The notes under the pieces: model-generated
What the model was told of the DNA's origin: nothing
Databases searched by the model: none
The model's input: only the letters and a program-made list of their open reading frames with translations
Position numbers and translations under genes: made by a program
Assembly (NCBI GenBank): GCA_028277665.1
Contig: JANQFU010000058.1
Location: forward strand, 1-35,685
Source of the DNA: Alphaproteobacteria bacterium
Lineage (GTDB): Bacteria > Pseudomonadota > Alphaproteobacteria > Micavibrionales > Micavibrionaceae
Direction: 5' to 3'
Length of the DNA stretch: 35,685 nucleotides
Part shown: piece by piece, positions 1-6,914 of the stretch
How positions within the stretch are numbered: the stretch's first letter is position 1
Layout: each line of letters opens with the position of its first letter

Positions 1-101
1 CTCCGGACCTCCGCGTTTAAACAACTCTATGACTGGATCCCGGCTTTCGCCGGGATGACGGTTGGTTTTGTAACTTATTCTTATCCATAGTTCAGGTTAA
101 T
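1..101 (-). repeat. Dispersed ~100-bp palindrome-containing repeat, left copy
   Basis: This stretch is the reverse complement of the segment at 35470-35579 near the other end of the window, apart from a few substitutions and a short indel. It contains the hairpin core GGATCCCGGCTTTCGCCGGG at about 37-56, followed by a T-rich tail and TTATCCATAGTTCAGGTTAA. Two further partial copies lie at 27555-27846. The element may continue beyond the window start. No coding capacity is expected; peptides read through this family are spurious. Confidence 0.85.
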
Positions 102-349
102 TATAGTACGTTGAACAAATAATTACGCACGAAAAGCCTTCTCTCCCGTGAGGTATATGGATAATCTGTGCGGAGGGCTGGAGTTTTTCACCACGAAGTA
201 ACCGTGTTAGGTCCTGACCCTAAATGTCACAACATTTTCAAATCGGATGATGTTTACGCGTTGAGCGGCGTATTGGATAATTATCTTTTCAATGCACTAT
301 ATATCAGAATGTTAAGGTACGCGCATATTTTAAAGCGATTGCCCTCCTG
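102..349. other. Non-coding stretch, nothing recognised
   Basis: The stretch is AT-richer than the neighbouring genes. It holds a 68-codon open frame starting at 168 that has no Shine-Dalgarno sequence, no recognisable motif, and runs into the 3' end of sppA on the opposite strand. No convincing terminator for sppA is visible here. It may be a decayed gene or spacer. Confidence 0.4.
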
Positions 350-2239
350 CTACTCCACCCGCGCGGGGCTGTAGACATTGACGGGGCCGGCGGTGGCGCG
401 GAGCGCCGGGCGGAGGGCGCCGAGCGCCGTCCCGAGATCGCCGAGCGTGCCGGATGAGACATGCAGGAAGCGCATCAGTTCTTCAAGCGGCGTATCCGGC
501 CCTGGAAGTTTGACAAGCGGAACATCCCGCCAGTCGTCGAGACCCCGCTCTTCGGCGATGGCCGAGAGCACGGCGACATAGCCGCCTTCATGGTCTGCGA
601 GTCCGTTATTGAGGGCGTCCCGCCCCGTCCAGACCCGCCCGCCGGCGAGGGGTTCGAGATCTTCCGGCGGGAGAAATCGCCCTTCCGCGACCCGGTCCAG
701 AAAATCGGCGTAGGTGCGGTCCAGCATGGCGTTCAGGCGCGCGCGGCCTTTGTCTCCGAACGGGCGGTTCAGGGACAGGAAGCGTCCTGATTCCTCGTCG
801 TCCGTCGCCGAGACGCTCTCCCAGTTGACGCCGAGCTTGTCCCACATCTGCGCGAGCGAAAATTTTCCGCCCGCGACGCCGATCGATCCGGTCAGCGTTC
901 CGGGCAGGGTATAAATCTCATCCGCCGCGCTGGCCGCCCAATACCCCCCGGAAGCCGCCATGTCGCCCATTGAGACGATGACCGTCTTGCCGTGATCCTG
1001 CGCGTAGCGGACCGCGTGCCGGATCGTTTCCGATGCCGACGGAGAGCCGCCGGGCGAATCGATTCGCAGCAGGATCGTATCGATCTGCAGCGAATCTCCC
1101 GCCGTATAGAGCGCGTCTGCGACATCGTCCGCGCTTCCGTTCTCGCCGCCGAAGCTTTCCCCTGCGCCGGATGCGGCCGGAAAGATCGGACCGTTGACGT
1201 GAACGAGCGCGACAGGGGATCCGGACTTGCGGCTTTTCGGCGCGCTCCGGTGCGATCCCGCTTTTGCAGACAGGCGGTAATCCTGAAATTCGGCGAAGGG
1301 TGCGCTGAATTGCGCTGCGAGATCGCTCTCCGCCTCCTCGACATAGGCCAGCCAGTCGATCAGACCGGAGCCGAGCGCCTCGTCATCCAGAAGAAGTCCC
1401 TTGTCCAGCGCCTTTTGAACCTCTTGCGGGGTAAGGCCTCTCGCCGCGGCGATGTCGCTTGTGATCTGCGCCGATAGATCTTTCAGAAGCCGGGTCGTCA
1501 TCTCGCGGTTTTCCGGGCTCATGTCCGTGCGCATAAAAGGCTCGATGAATGATTTATAGGCTTCGCGGCGCTCATATTCCGGTTTGACGCCGATCTTGTC
1601 GAGCGCCCTCCGGAAGAAGGGCTCTTCGATCGACAGGGGTTCCAGCATCAAAAGGCCGCCCGGCTGCATCAGAATCCGGTCGAAGGCAGAAGCCAGATAA
1701 TAGGCTCCGAGCGAGCTCCCGAGATCCGCGAAAGAGGGCGTATAGATATGGGCCGGTTTCCCGGTTTTGCGGAAATCGAGAACGGCGGCCCGAAACTCCT
1801 GAATGCGCGCCAGAGAGAGGCCGTTCGGATACAGGCGGACATACAGGGCCTTGACGTCCGGATCGGCGGCCGCGTCATAGATCGTCCGGATCAGGTCGAA
1901 AAAGGAGATCTCCAGAAACGCGAGCGGATTGGTCAGCGTTGGCGCCGCCGGGACTTCGGGATAATCTCCGTCCAGGTCAAGCGCCAGAATTTTCGGGCCG
2001 GGCGGGACGGCGGGGGCCGGCGGGCCGAGATCGCCTTTCGGGAAGAAAAGCGCCAGCATGAGAATGAGCAAAACGACGCAAAATCCGATGGCGGCAAACG
2101 CGCGGCCGAGTGCGCGTGCGGCAAGCCGTGCCGCGCCATGCCATGACAGAGCGGGCAGAAAACCGGCAAGGCCTTTCTTTTTCCAGTCCCCCCTTTTTCC
2201 TTTCCGGCGCGGTGCCCATGATTTAACCAGACGGGTCAT
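350..2239 (-). CDS. sppA: Signal peptide peptidase SppA, 67-kDa (long) type
   Basis: SppA is a membrane-anchored serine protease with a Ser/Lys dyad that degrades cleaved signal peptides on the periplasmic face of the inner membrane. The 629-residue protein has a basic N-terminus and one membrane segment at about residues 49-66, then two tandem SppA/ClpP-fold halves as in the E. coli long form. The general-base lysine is seen in REAYKS (Lys229) and the nucleophile in MAASGGYW (Ser430), matching E. coli Lys209 and Ser409. The ATG at 2239 is preferred over one ten codons upstream because it makes an ATGA overlap with the aroC stop and has GGAAGG nine bases upstream. It is co-directional with aroC and probably translationally coupled to it. 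All key residues are present, so it should be active. Confidence 0.93.
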   Translation of the reverse strand: MTRLVKSWAPRRKGKRGDWKKKGLAGFLPALSWHGAARLAARALGRAFAAIGFCVVLLILMLALFFPKGDLGPPAPAVPPGPKILALDLDGDYPEVPAAPTLTNPLAFLEISFFDLIRTIYDAAADPDVKALYVRLYPNGLSLARIQEFRAAVLDFRKTGKPAHIYTPSFADLGSSLGAYYLASAFDRILMQPGGLLMLEPLSIEEPFFRRALDKIGVKPEYERREAYKSFIEPFMRTDMSPENREMTTRLLKDLSAQITSDIAAARGLTPQEVQKALDKGLLLDDEALGSGLIDWLAYVEEAESDLAAQFSAPFAEFQDYRLSAKAGSHRSAPKSRKSGSPVALVHVNGPIFPAASGAGESFGGENGSADDVADALYTAGDSLQIDTILLRIDSPGGSPSASETIRHAVRYAQDHGKTVIVSMGDMAASGGYWAASAADEIYTLPGTLTGSIGVAGGKFSLAQMWDKLGVNWESVSATDDEESGRFLSLNRPFGDKGRARLNAMLDRTYADFLDRVAEGRFLPPEDLEPLAGGRVWTGRDALNNGLADHEGGYVAVLSAIAEERGLDDWRDVPLVKLPGPDTPLEELMRFLHVSSGTLGDLGTALGALRPALRATAGPVNVYSPARVE

Positions 2240-3351
2240 GCGCGAGAGCCTTCCGGTACGCACAGGCATTGCGCCTTGTGACGGAGCCAGTGATCAGTAA
2301 GGACGCAGGCGACCATGGCTTCCGCGACCGGCGCGCCGCGCAGGCCGACGCAGGGATCATGCCGCCCTTTGGTTGCGATTTCCGTTTCATTGCCGTGGAG
2401 GTCGATTGTCGGTTGCGGGATCAGGATCGAAGCCGTCGGCTTGAAGGCCGCGCGGGCGATAATCTCCTGCCCGCTCGATATGCCGCCAAGAATGCCGCCC
2501 GCGTGATTTCTGTCGAAGACGGGGGCACCGCTCTCGTCCGGCGTGTGCCGGATCGGATCGGCGTTGTCTTCCCCGCACAGGGCGGCGGCCGCGAATCCGT
2601 CTCCGATCTCAACGCCCTTGACGGCGTTGATGGACATCAGGGCTTTGGCCAGATCGGCGTCGAGCCTGTCATAGACCGGGGCGCCAAGCCCGACGGGAAC
2701 GCCCCGCGCGCGGATTTCGACGACGGCGCCGACGCTGGAGCCGCGCTTGCGGATCTCATCCAGATAAGCGGCGAAACGCGGGACGGCCTGCGGATCCGGG
2801 CAGAAAAAATCGTTCCGGCCGATTTCGGAATCGTCCCAGTTTGAGGAATCCGCGGCCTCGGCCCCGATCCGGATCACACCCGCGCGGATCGCGATTCGGT
2901 CGCCGATTTCGTGGGAGAGGATTTTCCGGGCGATAGCGCCCGCCGCGACCCGGATCGCGGTTTCCCGCGCGGACGCCCGCCCGCCGCCGCGATAATCCCG
3001 CAGGCCGTATTTGGCCTGATAGGTGTAATCGGCGTGGCCGGGGCGGAATTTTTCGGCGATCTCGCTATAATCGCGGCTGCGCATATCCTGATTCTCGATG
3101 ATCAGGGAGATCGGCGCGCCGGTTGTCTGTCCGTCGAAAACGCCCGAGAGAATTTTGACCGTATCCGGTTCGCGGCGCTGGGTCGTATGCCGCGACTGCC
3201 CGGGCTTCCGGCGGTCCAGAAAAGACTGGATGTCCGACTCGGACAGGGGAATTCCGGGCGGGACGCCATCCACAATGCCGCCGATCGCCGGGCCGTGGCT
3301 CTCTCCCCAACTCGCATATTGAAACAAGGTTCCGAATCTGTTTCCCGACAT
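2236..3351 (-). CDS. aroC: Chorismate synthase
   Basis: The enzyme converts 5-enolpyruvylshikimate-3-phosphate to chorismate with reduced FMN, the last common step of aromatic amino acid synthesis in the cytosol. The 371-residue length is normal. Family signatures are visible: [18 protein letters not shown] near the N-terminus, RRKPGQS, then [14 protein letters not shown] and [14 protein letters not shown] in the middle, and GGISSGQ in the C-terminal third. ATG at 3351 is chosen over a GTG three codons upstream because GAGGGG sits eight bases before it. That Shine-Dalgarno lies inside one arm of a long inverted repeat (3358-3503), which could affect translation. The gene is followed by sppA with a 4-base overlap. 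Nothing suggests decay. Confidence 0.97.
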   Translation of the reverse strand: MSGNRFGTLFQYASWGESHGPAIGGIVDGVPPGIPLSESDIQSFLDRRKPGQSRHTTQRREPDTVKILSGVFDGQTTGAPISLIIENQDMRSRDYSEIAEKFRPGHADYTYQAKYGLRDYRGGGRASARETAIRVAAGAIARKILSHEIGDRIAIRAGVIRIGAEAADSSNWDDSEIGRNDFFCPDPQAVPRFAAYLDEIRKRGSSVGAVVEIRARGVPVGLGAPVYDRLDADLAKALMSINAVKGVEIGDGFAAAALCGEDNADPIRHTPDESGAPVFDRNHAGGILGGISSGQEIIARAAFKPTASILIPQPTIDLHGNETEIATKGRHDPCVGLRGAPVAEAMVACVLTDHWLRHKAQCLCVPEGSRA

Positions 3352-3357
3352 CCTTAA

Positions 3358-3503
3358 CACCCCTCAATTTTGTCATTGCGAGCCCGCGGAGCGGGCGCGG
3401 CAATCCAGAATCTTACAGATTTAAACGCTTTTTCTGGATTGCTTCGTCGCTTACAGCTCCTCGCAATGACGGAAAAGAAGACCTTTCACGAAATTGAGGG
3501 GTG
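3358..3503. repeat. Long imperfect palindrome in the aroC leader
   Basis: The outer arms CACCCCTCAATTT (3358-3370) and AAATTGAGGGGTG (3491-3503) are exact inverted repeats. Inside, GTCATTGCGAG and GCAATCCAGA pair with TCTGGATTGC and CTCGCAATGAC. The whole 146 bp can therefore fold into one nested hairpin in either transcript. The inner part resembles the widespread intergenic palindromes that begin with GTCATTGCGAG. The element sits between divergent genes and overlaps the aroC ribosome binding site. Confidence 0.8.
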
Positions 3504-3606
3504 GTAAGCCCGACATCCGTGAAGGTTTCCTTTTTTCTGCGCTTTCTGCTAGTCTAAATGAATACAAAGCCAAGTAAAGTCTCATCTGAAAAAGGACGGT
3601 CGGGCC

Positions 3607-4059
3607 ATGAGCAGGGAATATGTCGAACGCCGGGTCAGGGAAGCTCTCGACAAGCATGACGGGAGCCCGGCCCGTGCGCGCCAGCAGATTATCGCCTGGA
3701 CTTATGAGGATCCAAAGCTCCTGCAGGACTTGACGCGCCCGCATCTGACGGGGATCGTCGCCTATGCGGTAAGCAGCGTGCTCTCCCATGCCAAAGACGC
3801 GCAAGTCGAGCCCGTTGAGCCGCCGGACGAGCCGGAGATCATCGATTCGCCCTTGAAACAGGCGCCGGGAGATGCATTCGGGCTCGACCTTCTGAAAGCG
3901 CTCTCAAAGGGCGGATCGACGACGTTCGGCCTCGGCGCGTATGAAGGAGCGCCCCGGAAAACGGGGCAAGCCTCCAAACGTCATATCGAAACCATCCGCG
4001 AGATGGCCCGCAAGAGCGGTAAAAGCAGCGAAGGGGACGGATCGCCGGATGCATCCTGA
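3607..4059 (+). CDS. Conserved hypothetical protein, 150 aa
   Basis: I do not recognise a named function. The protein is soluble, has no signal peptide or membrane segment, and has two parts. An N-terminal block of about 60 residues includes ARQQIIAWTYEDPKLL and PHLTGIVAYAV and looks well ordered; I recall similar N-terminal blocks in small alphaproteobacterial proteins. After an acidic, proline-rich linker (EPVEPPDEPE) comes a Gly/Ser/Lys-rich C-terminal tail. The ATG at 3607 has AAGGA about ten bases upstream. Its stop overlaps the start of the downstream kinase gene by 11 bases, so the two are probably co-translated. A nucleic-acid or protein-binding accessory role is possible but is only a guess. 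Confidence 0.75.
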   Translation: MSREYVERRVREALDKHDGSPARARQQIIAWTYEDPKLLQDLTRPHLTGIVAYAVSSVLSHAKDAQVEPVEPPDEPEIIDSPLKQAPGDAFGLDLLKALSKGGSTTFGLGAYEGAPRKTGQASKRHIETIREMARKSGKSSEGDGSPDAS

Positions 4060-5146
4060 GTCCTTCCTGAAAGCGGAGGGCTGGGCGGATGCCGCGCGCG
4101 AGCCTCTATGCTCCGACATGTCCCCGCGGGTTTATACACGGCTGCGCAAAGAGGGGCGGGACCATACCGCCATTTTGGTTCGCATGCCGCGCGACGATTC
4201 GCCGGACGCGCTGATCGGGCATCTCTACGGGGATATGCTTTATCTGAATGCGCATTTCCGCGCGCACGGCATCCGCGTCCCGGAAATCTACGCGGCGGAT
4301 CCGGAAAACGCGCTCGCCCTTATCGAGGATTTCGGCGATCTGACCCTCGACAAGGCGCTTGCCGCAGGGGCGATCGGCAAGGCGGAAGCCTATACCCGGG
4401 CGGCACAGGCGCTTCGCGCCTTTCACGACGTTCCGTTCCCCGAAGAGAAGACGGCGGCGTTTCGTCTCAGGGTCTATGAGCGCAGCCATATCCGCAAGGC
4501 GCTGGCCTATTTCCCGCAATGGGTGTTGCCGGAAATTATAAGGGGACAGTCTATAACAGGAACCTCTGCCAAAACCCCCTTAATACAAAATTCGTCATCC
4601 CCGCGAAGGCGGGAACCTTTTCAAAACAATCTACCGAAAGATCCCCGCCTTCGCGGGGATGACGACTCATTTATAAAAGATTATACCGCAGAATGGGCGG
4701 ACGCCTGGGAAGAGGTCTTCAGGGCGCGGGAAAGCGGCGCTTGCCGCGCTCTGCTCCATGTCGATTTTTTCCCGGGCAATCTGGCTCTGCTTCCGGACGG
4801 CGAGATCGGCATTCTCGATTATCAGGGCGCGCTGGAGGGGCCGACGGCTTACGATCTTGTCAATCTGGCCGCGGACGCTCGCCGCATGCCGGACCCGGGC
4901 GTCGAGTCCGTCGTCCGGGGCGCATATGCCCCGCACCCGGACGTTCTGGAAGACTGGGCTCCTCTGGCCGCGGAATTTCATGCACGGGTCGCCGGGCAAT
5001 GCCTGAAAATCGCCGCAGAAACCGGCCAGACCCGCTATCTGGCCTTCGTTCCGTGCGCGCTCGCCCATCTCCGCCGGGATCTGGAAAGCGATCCGCGCCT
5101 TGCGCCGGTCATGCGGTTTTTACAGCGTAACGCTTTCTCCTTGTGA
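4049..5146 (+). CDS. APH-fold phosphotransferase (AmgK-like amino-sugar kinase?) with in-frame palindrome insert
   Basis: This is a protein-kinase-like small-molecule kinase of the aminoglycoside/choline phosphotransferase superfamily, 365 aa. The catalytic loop is HVDFFPGN (His237 to Asn244, HxDx4N type) and the metal-binding Asp is in ILDYQGA shortly after; an N-lobe Glu/Asp hinge (ALIEDFGDLTLDKAL) is also visible. In many alphaproteobacteria this family member is AmgK, a MurNAc/GlcNAc kinase for cell-wall recycling, but the usual partners TsaE and MurU are not beside it here, so the substrate is uncertain. Residues ~182-206 are encoded by a 72-bp palindromic repeat, with a further ~16 unusual residues before it; the flanking domain sequence resumes normally. 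ATG at 4049 was chosen because it follows the upstream gene directly and removes 36 unrelated residues. The reading frame is intact through the insert. Confidence 0.85.
   Translation: MHPESFLKAEGWADAAREPLCSDMSPRVYTRLRKEGRDHTAILVRMPRDDSPDALIGHLYGDMLYLNAHFRAHGIRVPEIYAADPENALALIEDFGDLTLDKALAAGAIGKAEAYTRAAQALRAFHDVPFPEEKTAAFRLRVYERSHIRKALAYFPQWVLPEIIRGQSITGTSAKTPLIQNSSSPRRREPFQNNLPKDPRLRGDDDSFIKDYTAEWADAWEEVFRARESGACRALLHVDFFPGNLALLPDGEIGILDYQGALEGPTAYDLVNLAADARRMPDPGVESVVRGAYAPHPDVLEDWAPLAAEFHARVAGQCLKIAAETGQTRYLAFVPCALAHLRRDLESDPRLAPVMRFLQRNAFSL
4593..4664 (+). repeat. 72-bp palindromic element inserted in frame in the kinase gene
   Basis: The ends CGTCATCCCCGCGAAGGCGG and its complement at 4645-4664 form long hairpin arms around a short AT-rich centre. 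The length is 24 codons. It encodes SSPRRREP near the start and KDPRLRGDD at the end. A second 72-bp copy sits in the troA-like gene at 27108-27179 in the same codon phase. It starts at the second base of a codon in both genes. Confidence 0.92.
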
Positions 5147-5184
5147 CATGGATCACAGACAGGTCGTTCTGATTATTCCATAAT
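5142..5184 (+). promoter_or_regulatory. CRP-type operator and putative class II promoter of pyrB
   Basis: TGTGACATGGATCACA at 5142-5157 is a perfect TGTGA-N6-TCACA palindrome, the E. coli CRP consensus. CATAAT at 5179-5184 is a plausible -10 box. If transcription starts about seven bases after it, the operator centre lies near -41.5, the spacing of class II CRP activation. There is no good -35 box, as expected for an activator-dependent promoter. The site begins four bases before the upstream gene's stop codon ends. The Crp/Fnr regulator encoded after pyrB is the obvious candidate ligand. Confidence 0.7.
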
Positions 5185-5211
5185 GCTCTGAAAAAATAAA
5201 AAGAGGGCATT

Positions 5212-6207
5212 ATGGCGGCATACTACGCATCCGTGGGCGATCTGAATAATCAGAAAATCATGCAACTGCTCCGCGATACACGCGAGATCAAAGAGCGGGT
5301 CCGGGAAGACAAACGAACGTTCCTCGACGTTTGCGCCGGTAGAATGATGGGCATGATGTTTTATGAGCCCTCGACGCGAACATCCGGATCATTCGCCAAA
5401 GCCATGACGTATCTCGGCGGGCTGATTTATGAATTCAACATCGCTGCTTCATCAATTGCCAAAGGGGAAAGCCTGGACGATACGGCGCGGATGGTTGCGA
5501 TGGAAAGCGATCTTCTCGTCGTCCGGCATAAGAAAGCCGGCACGACAAGGCATCTGGCAGAAGAGACCCTTGATATTCCCGTCCTGAACGCAGGTGAGGG
5601 AACGGGGGAACATCCAACGCAGGCTTTGCTCGATGTGTTCACAATCTGGGAAACATTCGGATATCCGGAAACACTTGAGGGAATCACAATCGGGTTTTAC
5701 GGCGATCTGGCTCACGGGCGGACATGTCATTCCCTGATCAAGCTCGCCAGCCGGCTCGGCGCAAATTTTGTCTGCATTGCGCCTGAAGAGGCCCTCCAAA
5801 TGCCGGACCGCTATATTGAATACGGGGAAGGCGAGGGTGCAACCGTGTGCCGCACGGATGACATCAACGCGGAAATCGCTGGACTCGACGTCCTGTATGT
5901 CACAAGGTTACAGCGCGAACGCCTCCCGGATGAGTTACATCACCATTATAACGAACAAAAAAGCGATTACGGCGTGACGCCGGAATTGCTGAAAAATTTT
6001 CCGGAGAAATCGATCGTTATGCATCCGTTACCGCGTCTTGATGAACTGGACGCAAGATGCGATAAAGACCCCCGCGCAGCCTATTTCAAGCAGGCAAATA
6101 ACGGGATTTTCGCAAGAATGGCTTTGATCATGCATTATCTGGATCTTTCAAACGGACACCTGATGAGCCGCCAGAATACGGAACCAAGACGGCTGCGCGT
6201 GACATAA
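5212..6207 (+). CDS. pyrB: Aspartate carbamoyltransferase catalytic chain, E. coli (class B) type
   Basis: The enzyme condenses carbamoyl phosphate and aspartate to carbamoyl-aspartate, the committed step of pyrimidine synthesis. The 331-residue chain has the carbamoyl-phosphate loop STRTS (54-58), Lys84 in AKGES, His134 in GEHPTQALLD, the conserved Arg170 in GDLAHGRTCHSL, and HPLPR at 271-275, which marks aspartate rather than ornithine as substrate. GDLAHGRTCHSL and QANNGIFARMAL resemble the E. coli class B subfamily more than the usual alphaproteobacterial enzyme next to pyrC. No pyrI or pyrC is adjacent. AGAGGG lies seven bases before the ATG. A CRP-type operator precedes it and a Crp/Fnr gene follows 14 bases after. 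Codon use is AT-richer than in the flanking genes, so acquisition by transfer is possible. Confidence 0.92.
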   Translation: MAAYYASVGDLNNQKIMQLLRDTREIKERVREDKRTFLDVCAGRMMGMMFYEPSTRTSGSFAKAMTYLGGLIYEFNIAASSIAKGESLDDTARMVAMESDLLVVRHKKAGTTRHLAEETLDIPVLNAGEGTGEHPTQALLDVFTIWETFGYPETLEGITIGFYGDLAHGRTCHSLIKLASRLGANFVCIAPEEALQMPDRYIEYGEGEGATVCRTDDINAEIAGLDVLYVTRLQRERLPDELHHHYNEQKSDYGVTPELLKNFPEKSIVMHPLPRLDELDARCDKDPRAAYFKQANNGIFARMALIMHYLDLSNGHLMSRQNTEPRRLRVT

Positions 6208-6221
6208 CACATAACCAAAAA

Positions 6222-6914
6222 ATGACAAGACAGATGCCTCCCCGTAATCCTGTAAAATTCTTGTTTCTCTCCGCCCTCCCGGAGGGGCAGGAACGTGCCT
6301 TGATGGACTCTCTTCCGCGCGTTGTCTATGAAGACGGGGGCGTCATATTCGAGCGAGGAGACGAGACGACCGATATCTATTTCATTCTCGAAGGGGCGAC
6401 AAAATCCGCCACTTACGGTCCTGAAGGCAATCTGGCCTATTTCAAGATGCGCAAGGAAGGCGATTTTTTCGGGTATTATTCCGCCGTAACCGGAAAGCCC
6501 CGGACTGCTAATATGATAGCGGTCGGACATACCGTTCTGGCGAAAATGAGCGGTAAGGCGTTCATGGAGCTTGTCCTCTCTCACAGAGCGTTAAGCGAAT
6601 ACATGCTGAAAATGGTAACAGAGCTTCTCCGCTCCGAGACGGACCGGATTACAAACCTGATTACGATGGATGCGCGCGGACGTCTTGCCGCGGAGATCGT
6701 GAGCTTATGCGCGGCGGCAAAAGGGGACGGGCGGATTGTCGAGATCCCCCCGCGCAACGAATTCGCCGCCCGTCTTGGCATGACCCGGGAGACACTGGCC
6801 CGGAATCTTTCGCTTTTTGTGCAGGACGGAATTCTTGAATTACAGCAGAATCATCTCCATATTCTCGATATCGAACGACTGTCAGATTTTTATCTGTGGA
6901 GATTTAACGTGTAA
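6222..6914 (+). CDS. Crp/Fnr-family transcriptional regulator
   Basis: The 230-residue protein has an N-terminal cyclic-nucleotide-binding-type beta-roll (about 30-120), a long dimerisation helix (about 120-145) and a C-terminal winged helix. The recognition helix reads MTRETLAR, keeping the Arg-Glu-x3-Arg set (Arg189, Glu190, Arg194) that CRP uses to read TGTGA; FNR would show ExxSR. No N-terminal cysteine cluster is present, so it is not an iron-sulfur FNR. In the phosphate-binding cassette, GDFFGYYSAVTGKPRTA keeps the Arg (Arg94) but has Tyr where CRP has Glu72, so cAMP binding is uncertain. It is co-directional with pyrB and its 3' end overlaps the end of the converging membrane-protein gene by 25 bases. 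The start lacks a good Shine-Dalgarno; Met5 is an alternative. Confidence 0.9.
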   Translation: MTRQMPPRNPVKFLFLSALPEGQERALMDSLPRVVYEDGGVIFERGDETTDIYFILEGATKSATYGPEGNLAYFKMRKEGDFFGYYSAVTGKPRTANMIAVGHTVLAKMSGKAFMELVLSHRALSEYMLKMVTELLRSETDRITNLITMDARGRLAAEIVSLCAAAKGDGRIVEIPPRNEFAARLGMTRETLARNLSLFVQDGILELQQNHLHILDIERLSDFYLWRFNV

